From positions 1,846 through 9,170 of the forward strand of contig SMYP01000130.1 in NCBI GenBank assembly GCA_007050895.1: 7,325 nucleotides of DNA, read 5' to 3'. Each line of letters begins with the position of its first letter. Position 1 is the stretch's first letter. The translations under genes and the position numbers were made by a program. Positions 1 to 5,492 of the stretch are shown here, in pieces. Under the pieces are notes generated by a model. The model did no database searches. It saw only the letters and a program-made list of their open reading frames with translations, and was not told the origin of the DNA. Origin of the DNA: Candidatus Bathyarchaeota archaeon. GTDB lineage: Archaea; Thermoproteota; Bathyarchaeia; Bathyarchaeales; UBA233.

Positions 1-31
1 AACCAGAGAATCAATTCATGGAGAGTTAAAG

Positions 32-982
32 GTGAAAGTATACGTTAAAACTCCCGCAAGGCTTCATCTGGGACTAATAGATTTAAACGGTGATTTAGGA
101 CGCATTTACGGAGGAATAGGGGTAGGCATAAATCGCCCGAACATAGTTCTCGAAGCGGAGCGTTCACAAAACTTGGTTGTTATAGGCGAACAAAGTGAGC
201 AAGTAAAAATGTTTGCTGAACGATTCCTAGAGAGGTATAACCCAAGATCAAATGCGCACATCAACGTCAAACAAGTGATTCCGGAACACATAGGTTTAGG
301 TTCTGGAACCCAGTTAGCTTTGGCCGTAGCCACATCACTCGCGAGACTATTTGGCGTGAAGGCATCAGTTCAAGAGCTCGCCAGTAACATGGGACGAGGA
401 AAAAGAACAAGCGTCGGCACAACAATCTTTGAGCAAGGCGGATTTGTAATTGATGGCGGAAAATGTACAAGTGAAGAAAGGTTTCCCGTTACAATTTTTC
501 GTCAATCGTTCCCTCAAAACTGGAGATTTATTGTCGCGGTTCCCAACGTCAAAAAAGGATTGGCTAAAAACGAAGAAACTGCCGCATTCGAAAAACTATC
601 ACCCATGAAAACTGACGAAGCTGGCAAAATGTGCCGTCTAACAATTATGAAACTTCTTCCAGCTCTGGTTGAGCGTGACATCAAGAGCTTTGGAGAAGCC
701 TTAACTCAGATTCAAATCGTTATCGGAAACTATTTTGCTGAGGTCCAGGGCGGTACCTACGCTAGCCAGACGGCTGAAGAAGGTATATCGCTAATGCGGA
801 AACTCGGAGCATATGGCGCAGGCCAGAGCTCGTGGGGACCAACATTCTATGGAGTAACCCAGAAAGAAAAAGCTGAAGAGATAAAAATGAAGGTTAAGGC
901 ATTCCTGAGAAAAAGCGTGGGTGGACAGGTGTTCGTCGCAAAAGCAAACAACAGAGGGACCTATATCAAAGTCACCAGATAG
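32..982 (+). CDS. mptG: Beta-ribofuranosylaminobenzene 5'-phosphate synthase (beta-RFAP synthase), methanopterin biosynthesis
   Basis: This 316-residue protein matches the archaeal beta-RFAP synthase family, which has the GHMP-kinase fold. Family members condense PRPP with a 4-hydroxybenzoate-type (or aminobenzoate) substrate, releasing CO2 and pyrophosphate, to build the ribosylated arene of H4MPT. Visible signatures are the N-terminal TPARLHLGLIDLNG (residues 7-20), the GGIGVGI segment (27-33), the GHMP glycine-rich loop PEHIGLGSGTQ (84-94), the RGKRTSVGT segment (122-130) and the C-terminal GAYGAGQSSWGP (259-270). The length is close to the usual ~320 residues. The start is the GTG at 32: GGAGAG lies at 20-25, six bases upstream, and family members begin with this same M-K-V-x-V-x-T-P pattern. 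The frame is open back to the window edge, but those codons do not look like family sequence. The next gene follows after 14 bp, so the pair is probably co-transcribed. The cytoplasmic role is family knowledge; the identification is firm. Confidence 0.92.
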   Translation: MKVYVKTPARLHLGLIDLNGDLGRIYGGIGVGINRPNIVLEAERSQNLVVIGEQSEQVKMFAERFLERYNPRSNAHINVKQVIPEHIGLGSGTQLALAVATSLARLFGVKASVQELASNMGRGKRTSVGTTIFEQGGFVIDGGKCTSEERFPVTIFRQSFPQNWRFIVAVPNVKKGLAKNEETAAFEKLSPMKTDEAGKMCRLTIMKLLPALVERDIKSFGEALTQIQIVIGNYFAEVQGGTYASQTAEEGISLMRKLGAYGAGQSSWGPTFYGVTQKEKAEEIKMKVKAFLRKSVGGQVFVAKANNRGTYIKVTR

Positions 983-996
983 TAGGCGGTTTAAGT

Positions 997-2562
997 TTGA
1001 AAGTGCTCCTAATAACAGGTTTGCTTGCGGAAAAAACATTAAAAAATTACGCTGAAGAAAGCACTGTTGAATCAGCTGTTTTCGCATTGAAGGTTCCTGT
1101 CGCAGCATTATTATCTCCTGAGAAAATTGCCAAAACACTAAAAAAAACTAGTATCCAAGGCTTCGATTTGATTTTGGTTCCCGGGCTCATTCGAGGCGAT
1201 ACATCTGTTATCACGAATTCTGTAGGCATACCAACTTTCAAGGGTCCAAAATATGCTGCTGATTTGCCCACGGTGTTAAATGCTTTAGAACGTGTGAGAC
1301 TTTCAACCGTGACGCCGGCGTGTGACCTACTCAGAGAGGAACTTCAGCAGAAAGCTTTGCAGGAGTTGGAGATAGTTGAAAAAAATAAAGACGTCTTGTT
1401 GAAAAAACCCGGCAACATGTTAATCGGCAAATTGGCTGTAGGCAAAGATTTTCCCATGCGAGTTTTGGCGGAAATCGTCGACGCTGCGTTGATGTCAGAT
1501 GACGAAATTCAGAGGTTGGCGAAGCACTTCGTGAAGATGGGCGCTGATTTAATCGATGTAGGCATGGTTTCAGGCGAATCCAGACCTTACGACGCGAAAC
1601 GTGGTGTAGAAGCGGTGAAAAAGGCAGTTGAGGTGCCAGTGAGTATTGACACACTTGACACAGAGGAGATCAAACAAGCTGTTGAAGCTGGAGCAGATTT
1701 AATATTGAGCGTTGATGCTGGAAACGTTAAGCAGATTGCTGGTTGTTCCTCTGACGTTGCGGCGGTAATTATTCCAACTAACCAACGCGAAGGATATTTC
1801 CCAAATAAGGCTGAAAGCCGTATCCGTTTTCTAGAGGAAATCAAGGATAAAGCTGCGCGGTTGGGCATGAAACGGATTATGGCAGACTTAATTCTTGAAC
1901 CGTTCAATGTATTGGAGTCAATGATTGCCTTCCGCGATTTTGCAGTCCGAAATCCTGATGTGCCACTTTTTGTTGGCGTTTCCAACGTTACAGAATTGTT
2001 TGACGCGGACTCTGTTGGAGTGAACGCCTTGCTTGCGCTTCTGTCATCAGAAGTGAACGCAAGTATGTTGTTGGCTACGGAGAAAAGCAATAAAGCAAAA
2101 GGAACCATTAGAGAAGAAGCAGTCGCCGCAAAAATGATGTTTCTGGCCAAGAGAAGAGGTTCAGTTCCAAAGGACTTGGGTATTGATTTGTTGGTTTTTA
2201 AAGAAAAAAGAAAACATGAAGAGACATACGATAGGACTATTGAAGAAGACGCCCATTTAATCATGGCTAATGAGGAGGTTGAGTCGACACCTATGGATCC
2301 GCGAGGTGTGTTCAGGATTATCGTTGACCATGAATCGGAAACTATTGTGGCACTCCACTATCCAACTGCAGAGATAGATAGACCAAGCAATGTTATAAAA
2401 GGCAAAACTGCTTCGGTTATTTATTCCAAAATCCTGGAAACGGGATTAGTAACGAGATTTGACCACGCTGCCTATTTAGGAAGAGAATTAGCAAAAGCGG
2501 AGATTTCCTTGAAAACGGGTAGAGGGTACATTCAAGACCGCGAGTTATTCAAGCAGCTATAG
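997..2562 (+). CDS. Archaeal dihydropteroate synthase-like protein (three-part, H4MPT-type)
   Basis: This 521-residue protein resembles the long archaeal DHPS-related family (the M. jannaschii MJ0107 type). An N-terminal region (~1-120) precedes a DHPS-like TIM barrel (~140-360), followed by a separate C-terminal domain (~410-521). Barrel motifs include ADLIDVG (183-189), GESRPYDAKRG (193-203, compare GESTRPG in folate DHPS) and VSIDT (215-219), then AGADLILSVDAGN (231-243). The folate-type I-I-N-D and S-R-K signatures are altered, with S-V-D at 238-240 and VGVSN at 326-330. This agrees with a different arene substrate. The role inferred from family and from mptG upstream is coupling of the pterin pyrophosphate to the ribofuranosyl-arene phosphate in H4MPT synthesis; I know of no established symbol. 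The start is TTG at 997, with AGGCGGT at 984-990 six bases upstream; a GTG at 1003 is a weaker alternative. Family assignment is strong, exact reaction less so. Confidence 0.9.
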   Translation: MKVLLITGLLAEKTLKNYAEESTVESAVFALKVPVAALLSPEKIAKTLKKTSIQGFDLILVPGLIRGDTSVITNSVGIPTFKGPKYAADLPTVLNALERVRLSTVTPACDLLREELQQKALQELEIVEKNKDVLLKKPGNMLIGKLAVGKDFPMRVLAEIVDAALMSDDEIQRLAKHFVKMGADLIDVGMVSGESRPYDAKRGVEAVKKAVEVPVSIDTLDTEEIKQAVEAGADLILSVDAGNVKQIAGCSSDVAAVIIPTNQREGYFPNKAESRIRFLEEIKDKAARLGMKRIMADLILEPFNVLESMIAFRDFAVRNPDVPLFVGVSNVTELFDADSVGVNALLALLSSEVNASMLLATEKSNKAKGTIREEAVAAKMMFLAKRRGSVPKDLGIDLLVFKEKRKHEETYDRTIEEDAHLIMANEEVESTPMDPRGVFRIIVDHESETIVALHYPTAEIDRPSNVIKGKTASVIYSKILETGLVTRFDHAAYLGRELAKAEISLKTGRGYIQDRELFKQL

Positions 2563-2576
2563 TCAAGATCTTAATT

Positions 2577-3353
2577 TTATTCGGCAATGTTAGCTTTGCC
2601 ATCTATAAAGAGGGATTTCTTCAGAATTCTGACCAAGGGCAACCCAATAAGCACAGTAATAATGACTATTACTAATCGTTCCAAAGGGTAAGCAAAGAAG
2701 GCAATGGTCCATATTCCTTGAAAGCCTTCAGCGGTTAATCCGCCAATAGGAGCACCCAATGTGAGTTCGAAAACTAGATTTCCCGTGATATGTTGCAGCA
2801 TTGTTCCGATGAATGCCAAAACACCTAAAGCCCAAGGCAAGTAGGCAGTTTTGAGGGTTTCAATCCAAGAAAGAGCTTTGGAGCGTAACGGCGAAATTAG
2901 CACTATTAATGCCACCAAGTGAAGCCATATGAAGGGAAAAACGAATGTTCCACTGTCTATCGAGATCTCGGTCAATAGCAACGAGTAAGGACTCAGAAGG
3001 AATATTATGATCAAAGCAAGATTAAGCACCAACACAGCTTTCCACTTGTGCTTTACAAGGAAACCTAGGGCAATAGCGTTAACAAGAGCTGGAAGGAAAT
3101 CCAATCCTAAAAAGGCAGGCGCTTTGCCCAACGCCATAGCTATGAAAGTACCTATGATTATGCTTATGCCACCTGTGAAAGGCCCCAATATTATTCCATA
3201 TAACGGAGCGAGACTGTCAGAAACTGAGAATGAAGCTGAAAGACCAATCATTGGGCCCAAGGGGATAAGTCTTATTACTCCATAAAGCGCTGAGAAAATG
3301 GCTATTGAAGCTGTAATCTTTGTCCTAGTGTTGATATTACTTAATGCGCTCAA
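2577..3353 (-). CDS. Polytopic membrane protein, probable ECF-transporter S component
   Basis: This 258-residue protein is almost entirely hydrophobic, with about seven membrane segments near residues 14-31, 50-74, 84-100, 105-123, 136-153, 170-189 and 212-243. The first helix carries an A-x3-A pattern (A18, A22); in energy-coupling-factor S components such a motif contacts the shared EcfT subunit. The segment from LYGIILGPFTGG (51-62) into IIIGTFIAMALG (65-76) also looks like the small-vitamin or metal S-component fold. I cannot tell the substrate. No EcfA ATPase or EcfT gene is next to it, so it would have to use a shared module encoded elsewhere. The start is TTG (complement of 3351-3353), with GGCGGT eight bases upstream on the minus strand. 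It converges on the DHPS-like gene, 14 bp apart, and is divergent from the EamA transporter. Alternatives are another small integral membrane family; the gene itself is solid, the family call moderate. Confidence 0.8.
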   Translation of the reverse strand: MSALSNINTRTKITASIAIFSALYGVIRLIPLGPMIGLSASFSVSDSLAPLYGIILGPFTGGISIIIGTFIAMALGKAPAFLGLDFLPALVNAIALGFLVKHKWKAVLVLNLALIIIFLLSPYSLLLTEISIDSGTFVFPFIWLHLVALIVLISPLRSKALSWIETLKTAYLPWALGVLAFIGTMLQHITGNLVFELTLGAPIGGLTAEGFQGIWTIAFFAYPLERLVIVIITVLIGLPLVRILKKSLFIDGKANIAE

Positions 3354-3384
3354 ACACTGAAACCGCCCGAAATTTTTTTCACTG

Positions 3385-3413
3385 CTGTGTAATTTTTTAC
3401 ACAGACTTATAAG
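3385..3413 (-). promoter_or_regulatory. Promoter with embedded palindromic operator for the leftward S-component-like gene
   Basis: Reading on the minus strand, a purine-rich GGGGAAAT precedes CTTATAAG (3406-3413), which looks like an archaeal BRE plus TATA box. Directly downstream is a perfect 8-bp inverted repeat, CTGTGTAA-N4-TTACACAG (3385-3404). Transcription would be expected to start about 25 bases from the TATA centre, near 3382-3386. That leaves a leader of about 30 bases containing GGCGGT before the TTG start. A repeat between the TATA box and the start site is a usual place for an archaeal repressor to block RNA polymerase. The repeat is seen directly; the promoter and repressor reading is inference, and I do not recognise the cognate regulator. 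CTTATAAG is itself palindromic, so it could also serve rightward transcription. Confidence 0.55.
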
Positions 3414-3510
3414 ATTTCCCCCGCAAAGAAATAGTCAGCCTTAGTAAATCCTTCAATTCCAACATTGCAGCACATATCTCCAAGCGAAAATATCAAGACA
3501 GATCGGTCGC

Positions 3511-3518
3511 TTATAGAA
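3511..3518 (+). promoter_or_regulatory. Possible TATA box for the EamA transporter gene
   Basis: TTATAGAA lies about 55 bases before the TTG start, which puts an expected transcription start near 3540 and gives a short leader holding the AGGAGTG site. The preceding bases are not a good BRE. A second candidate is GCGAAAATATC at 3484-3494, which has a better BRE-like run but implies a longer leader. Position and composition are the only evidence. Confidence 0.3.
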
Positions 3519-3553
3519 ATATTTTAGAGAATTCTCCGTCCAAATAAAACAAT

Positions 3554-3560
3554 AGGAGTG
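3554..3560 (+). promoter_or_regulatory. Ribosome binding site that fixes the TTG start at 3568
   Basis: AGGAGTG is a good match to the archaeal anti-Shine-Dalgarno complement and ends seven bases before TTG at 3568. The first in-frame ATG is about 50 codons further in, inside the second membrane helix. The TTG is therefore the credible start. Confidence 0.65.
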
Positions 3561-3567
3561 CCCAAGA

Positions 3568-4464
3568 TTGTTAGAAGAAAGAGATAAGCAAAATCGAAGA
3601 TGGCAACTTGACGCAAAGATTTTTGCTCAGTCTATTGTTACAATCGTGCTTTGGTCTTCTGCCTTTGCAGGAATCAGATCCGCTCTTTCAAATTATTCTC
3701 CCGGTCATTTGGCTCTTCTCAGATTCTTGATGGCTTCTGGAGTGTTAGTCGTTTATGCAGCTATCAAACACGTTTCATTTCCCAACCTGAGAGATATACC
3801 CAAAATATTTCTTCTTGGTTTTTTGGGATTCGCTGTTTATCATACAGCTTTAAATTACGGAGAAATAAGTGTTACAGCTGGGTCAGCGAGTCTCTTAATC
3901 GCTTCAACTCCAGCATTAACCGCGCTTCTTGCAATAATTTTCTTTAAAGAAAAAATGAACAGGTGGGGATGGATAGGAATAGGTACGAGTTTTGTTGGTG
4001 TTTTTTTGGTAGCGTTAGGAGAAGGTACCGGTTTTCAATTTGATTTTGGAGCAATATTGATTCTTGTTGCGGCTTTTTCTTCAAGTGCTTATTTTGTTTT
4101 CCAAAAACCGCTTCTAGATAAGTATGGGGCGTTACCATTGACCGCCTATGTTATTTGGGCTGGAACTTTCTTTATGCTTGTTTTTCTTCCTGGACTGCCA
4201 CAAGCCATTTTCTCAGCTCCAACTTATTCGACGATTTCTATAGTTTATTTAGGGGTGTTTCCTGGAGCCCTTGCTTATGTAACTTGGACCCAAGCTCTCT
4301 CCAGGGCTCCTGCTTCTTTGGTTTCCAGCTTTCTTTACCTATCACCGGTTTTAGCAATCTTTATGGCGTGGATCTTTTTGAATGAAATTCCCAGCTTGAT
4401 CTCATTATTAGGAGGTAGCATCTCTATCCTAGGAGTAATGATAGTAAATTTCTTCTATAGATAA
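3568..4464 (+). CDS. EamA/DMT-superfamily transporter (ten-helix, RhaT/YdcZ-like drug/metabolite family)
   Basis: This 298-residue inner-membrane protein has the duplicated EamA architecture: two five-helix halves at roughly residues 20-150 and 160-297. Each half ends in the family's hallmark helix pair: LLIASTPALTALLAIIFFKE (109-128) in the first and SSFLYLSPVLAIFMAWIFLNE (253-273) in the second, both with a conserved proline (P115, P260) and a closing glutamate (E128, E273). The length is typical. Family members export or exchange amino acids, nucleobases and other metabolites; the substrate cannot be read from sequence. A charged, lysine/arginine-rich N-terminus (residues 1-17) precedes helix 1, consistent with a cytoplasmic N-terminus. 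The TTG start is set by AGGAGTG at 3554-3560. It is divergent from the S-component-like gene across 214 bp and convergent with the stress-protein gene. It is probably monocistronic. Confidence 0.9.
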   Translation: MLEERDKQNRRWQLDAKIFAQSIVTIVLWSSAFAGIRSALSNYSPGHLALLRFLMASGVLVVYAAIKHVSFPNLRDIPKIFLLGFLGFAVYHTALNYGEISVTAGSASLLIASTPALTALLAIIFFKEKMNRWGWIGIGTSFVGVFLVALGEGTGFQFDFGAILILVAAFSSSAYFVFQKPLLDKYGALPLTAYVIWAGTFFMLVFLPGLPQAIFSAPTYSTISIVYLGVFPGALAYVTWTQALSRAPASLVSSFLYLSPVLAIFMAWIFLNEIPSLISLLGGSISILGVMIVNFFYR

Positions 4465-4647
4465 ATCAGAAATTTAAGGCATTATATTTCGGAGTAATAA
4501 TTATTGCTTAGATTTTATTTAAAAAATGATTATAACGGTGTGGGAATAGGCTTTGATCTTGATCCGAAGTATAGATAACTCCCGCATAAATCGTCTCTTT
4601 TGCTTTAAGAGTATTTGATTAGTTGCGAATGATATTTTTCAATTACT
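4465..4647. other. Short AT-rich gap between convergent genes
   Basis: This 183-bp gap lies between the ends of the EamA transporter and the stress-protein gene. It holds a 10-bp palindrome AATAATTATT (4496-4505) followed by a T-rich run TTTTATTT (4513-4520). That run could act as an archaeal oligo-T terminator for the rightward gene. I see no open reading frame of note, no tRNA and no clear box C/D or other RNA signature. Confidence 0.4.
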
Positions 4648-5088
4648 TCATCTTGTTACCGCTACTGGACATGGAGCCTCATCTATAACTCTGGAACTAA
4701 CGCTGCCCAGAGCAGTGAATCTGCTGCCCAATCCTCGGCTGCCCATAACAATTAGGTCGAAATTGCCTAATTTTGCTATTTGCACGATCTGTTTGTGCGG
4801 TTCACCCATCTTAAGTTTAGTTGATATTTTCAATTTTGGGCTTCTCTTCTCGACTTCACTTTGTGCTTTAGCCAATATTTCCCAGAAAATGGTTTCCATT
4901 TCATCGGTGCATTCTCTTATTGCCTTGGATCTCACTTTGTATAAGCCTAAAGATGGAAGTAGCACAGGTGGCACCACTGTCAATAATTGCATCTCTGCTG
5001 AAATCTGCTCAGCCAAATTGACCGCAAAGTCTAATGCATGTTTCGATGCTTCAGACCCGTCAATAGCAACAAGAATCTTCTTGATCAT
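4648..5088 (-). CDS. Universal stress protein, UspA family (single domain)
   Basis: With the start at the ATG complementary to 5086-5088 the protein is 146 residues, the normal size for a one-domain USP. It opens with MIKKILVAIDGSEAS (D10 is the usual first-strand aspartate) and has GEPHKQIVQIAK (95-106). It ends in the nucleotide-binding region VMGSRGLGSRFTALGSVS (114-131) and a C-terminal APCPVAV strand (138-144). The frame stays open 27 codons further upstream. I reject that extension because GAGGGAGA lies just before the internal ATG and the extra residues do not look like USP. The phosphate-binding motif is one residue shorter than the usual G-x2-G-x9-G-S/T, being G116-x2-G119-x8-G128-S129. 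ATP binding is therefore likely but not certain. Such proteins are small cytoplasmic dimers linked to stress or energy status; no partner is evident. It is divergent from the Hdr module. Confidence 0.9.
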   Translation of the reverse strand: MIKKILVAIDGSEASKHALDFAVNLAEQISAEMQLLTVVPPVLLPSLGLYKVRSKAIRECTDEMETIFWEILAKAQSEVEKRSPKLKISTKLKMGEPHKQIVQIAKLGNFDLIVMGSRGLGSRFTALGSVSSRVIDEAPCPVAVTR

Positions 5089-5090
5089 AA

Positions 5091-5098
5091 TCTCCCTC
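5091..5098 (-). promoter_or_regulatory. Ribosome binding site of the universal stress protein gene
   Basis: On the minus strand GAGGGAGA sits two bases before the ATG at 5088-5086, with its GAGGG core five bases away. This is the main reason for choosing the internal ATG over the longer open frame that runs up to 5169. Confidence 0.6.
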
Positions 5099-5121
5099 GA
5101 ATAATCTATGAAGAAGAAGCA

Positions 5122-5137
5122 GTGATAAATTTGTTTT
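5122..5137 (-). promoter_or_regulatory. Possible BRE/TATA promoter of the universal stress protein gene
   Basis: Reading leftward, AAAACAAA followed by TTTATCAC resembles an archaeal BRE and TATA box. An expected start about 25 bases on, near 5100, leaves a leader of roughly a dozen bases that just includes the ribosome binding site. This is position-based inference, though it also explains why the upstream 27 codons would not be translated. Confidence 0.4.
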
Positions 5138-5205
5138 GTCCTTTCTGCTGTTTCTATAGTTGCATCCAAACTTTAATTTTATCCTCATTGAAAATTTTGT
5201 TGTAT

Positions 5206-5322
5206 TACATTGTCACATATGATGCTTTCAATGTAGACAACAGTAACAATGAATGTAACTAATATCAAACCGCATCAACATATCATCACATCATATGTGT
5301 CTAAGTTACAACAAACGTAACT
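5206..5322. repeat. Degenerate tandem duplication (period 62-63 bp) with nested inverted repeats
   Basis: Two 19-base elements, AGTAAC-AATGAAT-GTAACT (5242-5260) and AGTTAC-AACAAAC-GTAACT (5304-5322), agree at 15 of 19 positions and lie 62 bases apart. In the second copy the arms form a perfect 6-bp inverted repeat. ACATAT also recurs at 5215-5220 and 5278-5283, 63 bases apart. Overlaid on this are inverted repeats: CACATATGATG (5214-5224) with CATCATATGTG (5289-5299), TACATTG (5206-5212) with CAATGTA (5229-5235), and ACATAT (5278-5283) with ATATGT (5293-5298). The matches are seen directly. That they descend from one duplication, or bind a regulator, is inference. Confidence 0.5.
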
Positions 5323-5447
5323 GAACTTCACTAATACCCCCTTTCTTAACCATAAAGACTAACCAAAACGGCGCATCTACATCATTACGACTACTGGACT
5401 AGCTTGGACCACGAAACTTCGGAAATTCCAGGCAATTCACATACGAG

Positions 5448-5455
5448 ATTAATAG
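5448..5455 (+). promoter_or_regulatory. Weak TATA-like box upstream of the Hdr module
   Basis: ATTAATAG is the best TATA-like sequence at a sensible distance from the start of the HdrC-GltD gene; transcription would begin near 5477. The upstream bases are not a strong BRE. If real, the adjacent hairpin or inverted repeat would straddle the transcription start and act as an operator rather than as RNA. Confidence 0.25.
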
Positions 5456-5464
5456 TACCGATGA

Positions 5465-5485
5465 CAGGTTTGTAGAAAAAACCTG
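5465..5485 (+). promoter_or_regulatory. Perfect 7-bp inverted repeat / hairpin just before the HdrC-GltD start
   Basis: CAGGTTT (5465-5471) and AAACCTG (5479-5485) are perfect complements around a seven-base loop. The structure ends seven bases before ATG 5493 and nineteen before ATG 5505. It could be a leader hairpin limiting ribosome access or a DNA operator at the transcription start. It is not followed by a T-run, so a terminator is unlikely on the plus strand. Confidence 0.45.
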
Positions 5486-5492
5486 AAAAAGG

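Larger units (their letters stand above)
5089..5492. other. 404-bp gene-free divergent region rich in short repeats
   Basis: This gap separates the leftward stress-protein gene from the rightward Hdr module. It holds the likely stress-gene promoter at its left end. A cluster of direct and inverted repeats spans 5206-5322. A quieter stretch follows (5323-5445) in which I see nothing firm. At the right end are a weak TATA-like box and a hairpin. Every frame is short and lacks a convincing ribosome binding site, so I find no gene. The size and repeat content suggest a regulated promoter region or an unrecognised small RNA. Confidence 0.5.

Noticed and set aside
1..29. Possible 3' end of an upstream gene, with a TAA at 27-29 two bases before the mptG start.
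   Set aside because: All three plus-strand frames are open to the left edge over this short stretch, so the few codons cannot be assigned to a gene.
1587..2264. Long 225-codon open frame on the minus strand.
   Set aside because: It lies wholly inside the well-supported DHPS-like gene on the opposite strand, has no recognisable domain, and its composition is serine/alanine-rich as expected of antisense shadow frames.
2561..2580. AAGATCTT palindrome plus a short T-run between convergent genes as a bidirectional terminator.
   Set aside because: The palindrome is only 8 bp with no loop and the T-run is four bases, too weak to support a terminator call.
5089..5169. A 27-residue N-terminal extension of the universal stress protein.
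   Set aside because: The extension does not resemble the family. The strong GAGGGAGA site precedes the internal ATG, and a TATA-like promoter lies inside the extension.
5038..5262. Plus-strand open frame of 74 codons running out of the stress-protein region.
   Set aside because: It begins inside the antisense of the stress-protein gene, has no ribosome binding site and low-complexity content, so it is taken as a shadow frame.
5200..5330. CRISPR-like array suggested by repeated short blocks at a regular 62-63 bp spacing.
   Set aside because: Only two copies exist, they are degenerate (15 of 19 matches), and the spacing and repeat length do not fit a CRISPR array.
5378..5450. tRNA-like stretch with TAGCTTGG and TTCGGAAATTCC resembling D-arm and T-arm fragments.
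   Set aside because: No acceptor stem pairs, the T-loop consensus is not met, and no anticodon arm forms at the right distance.
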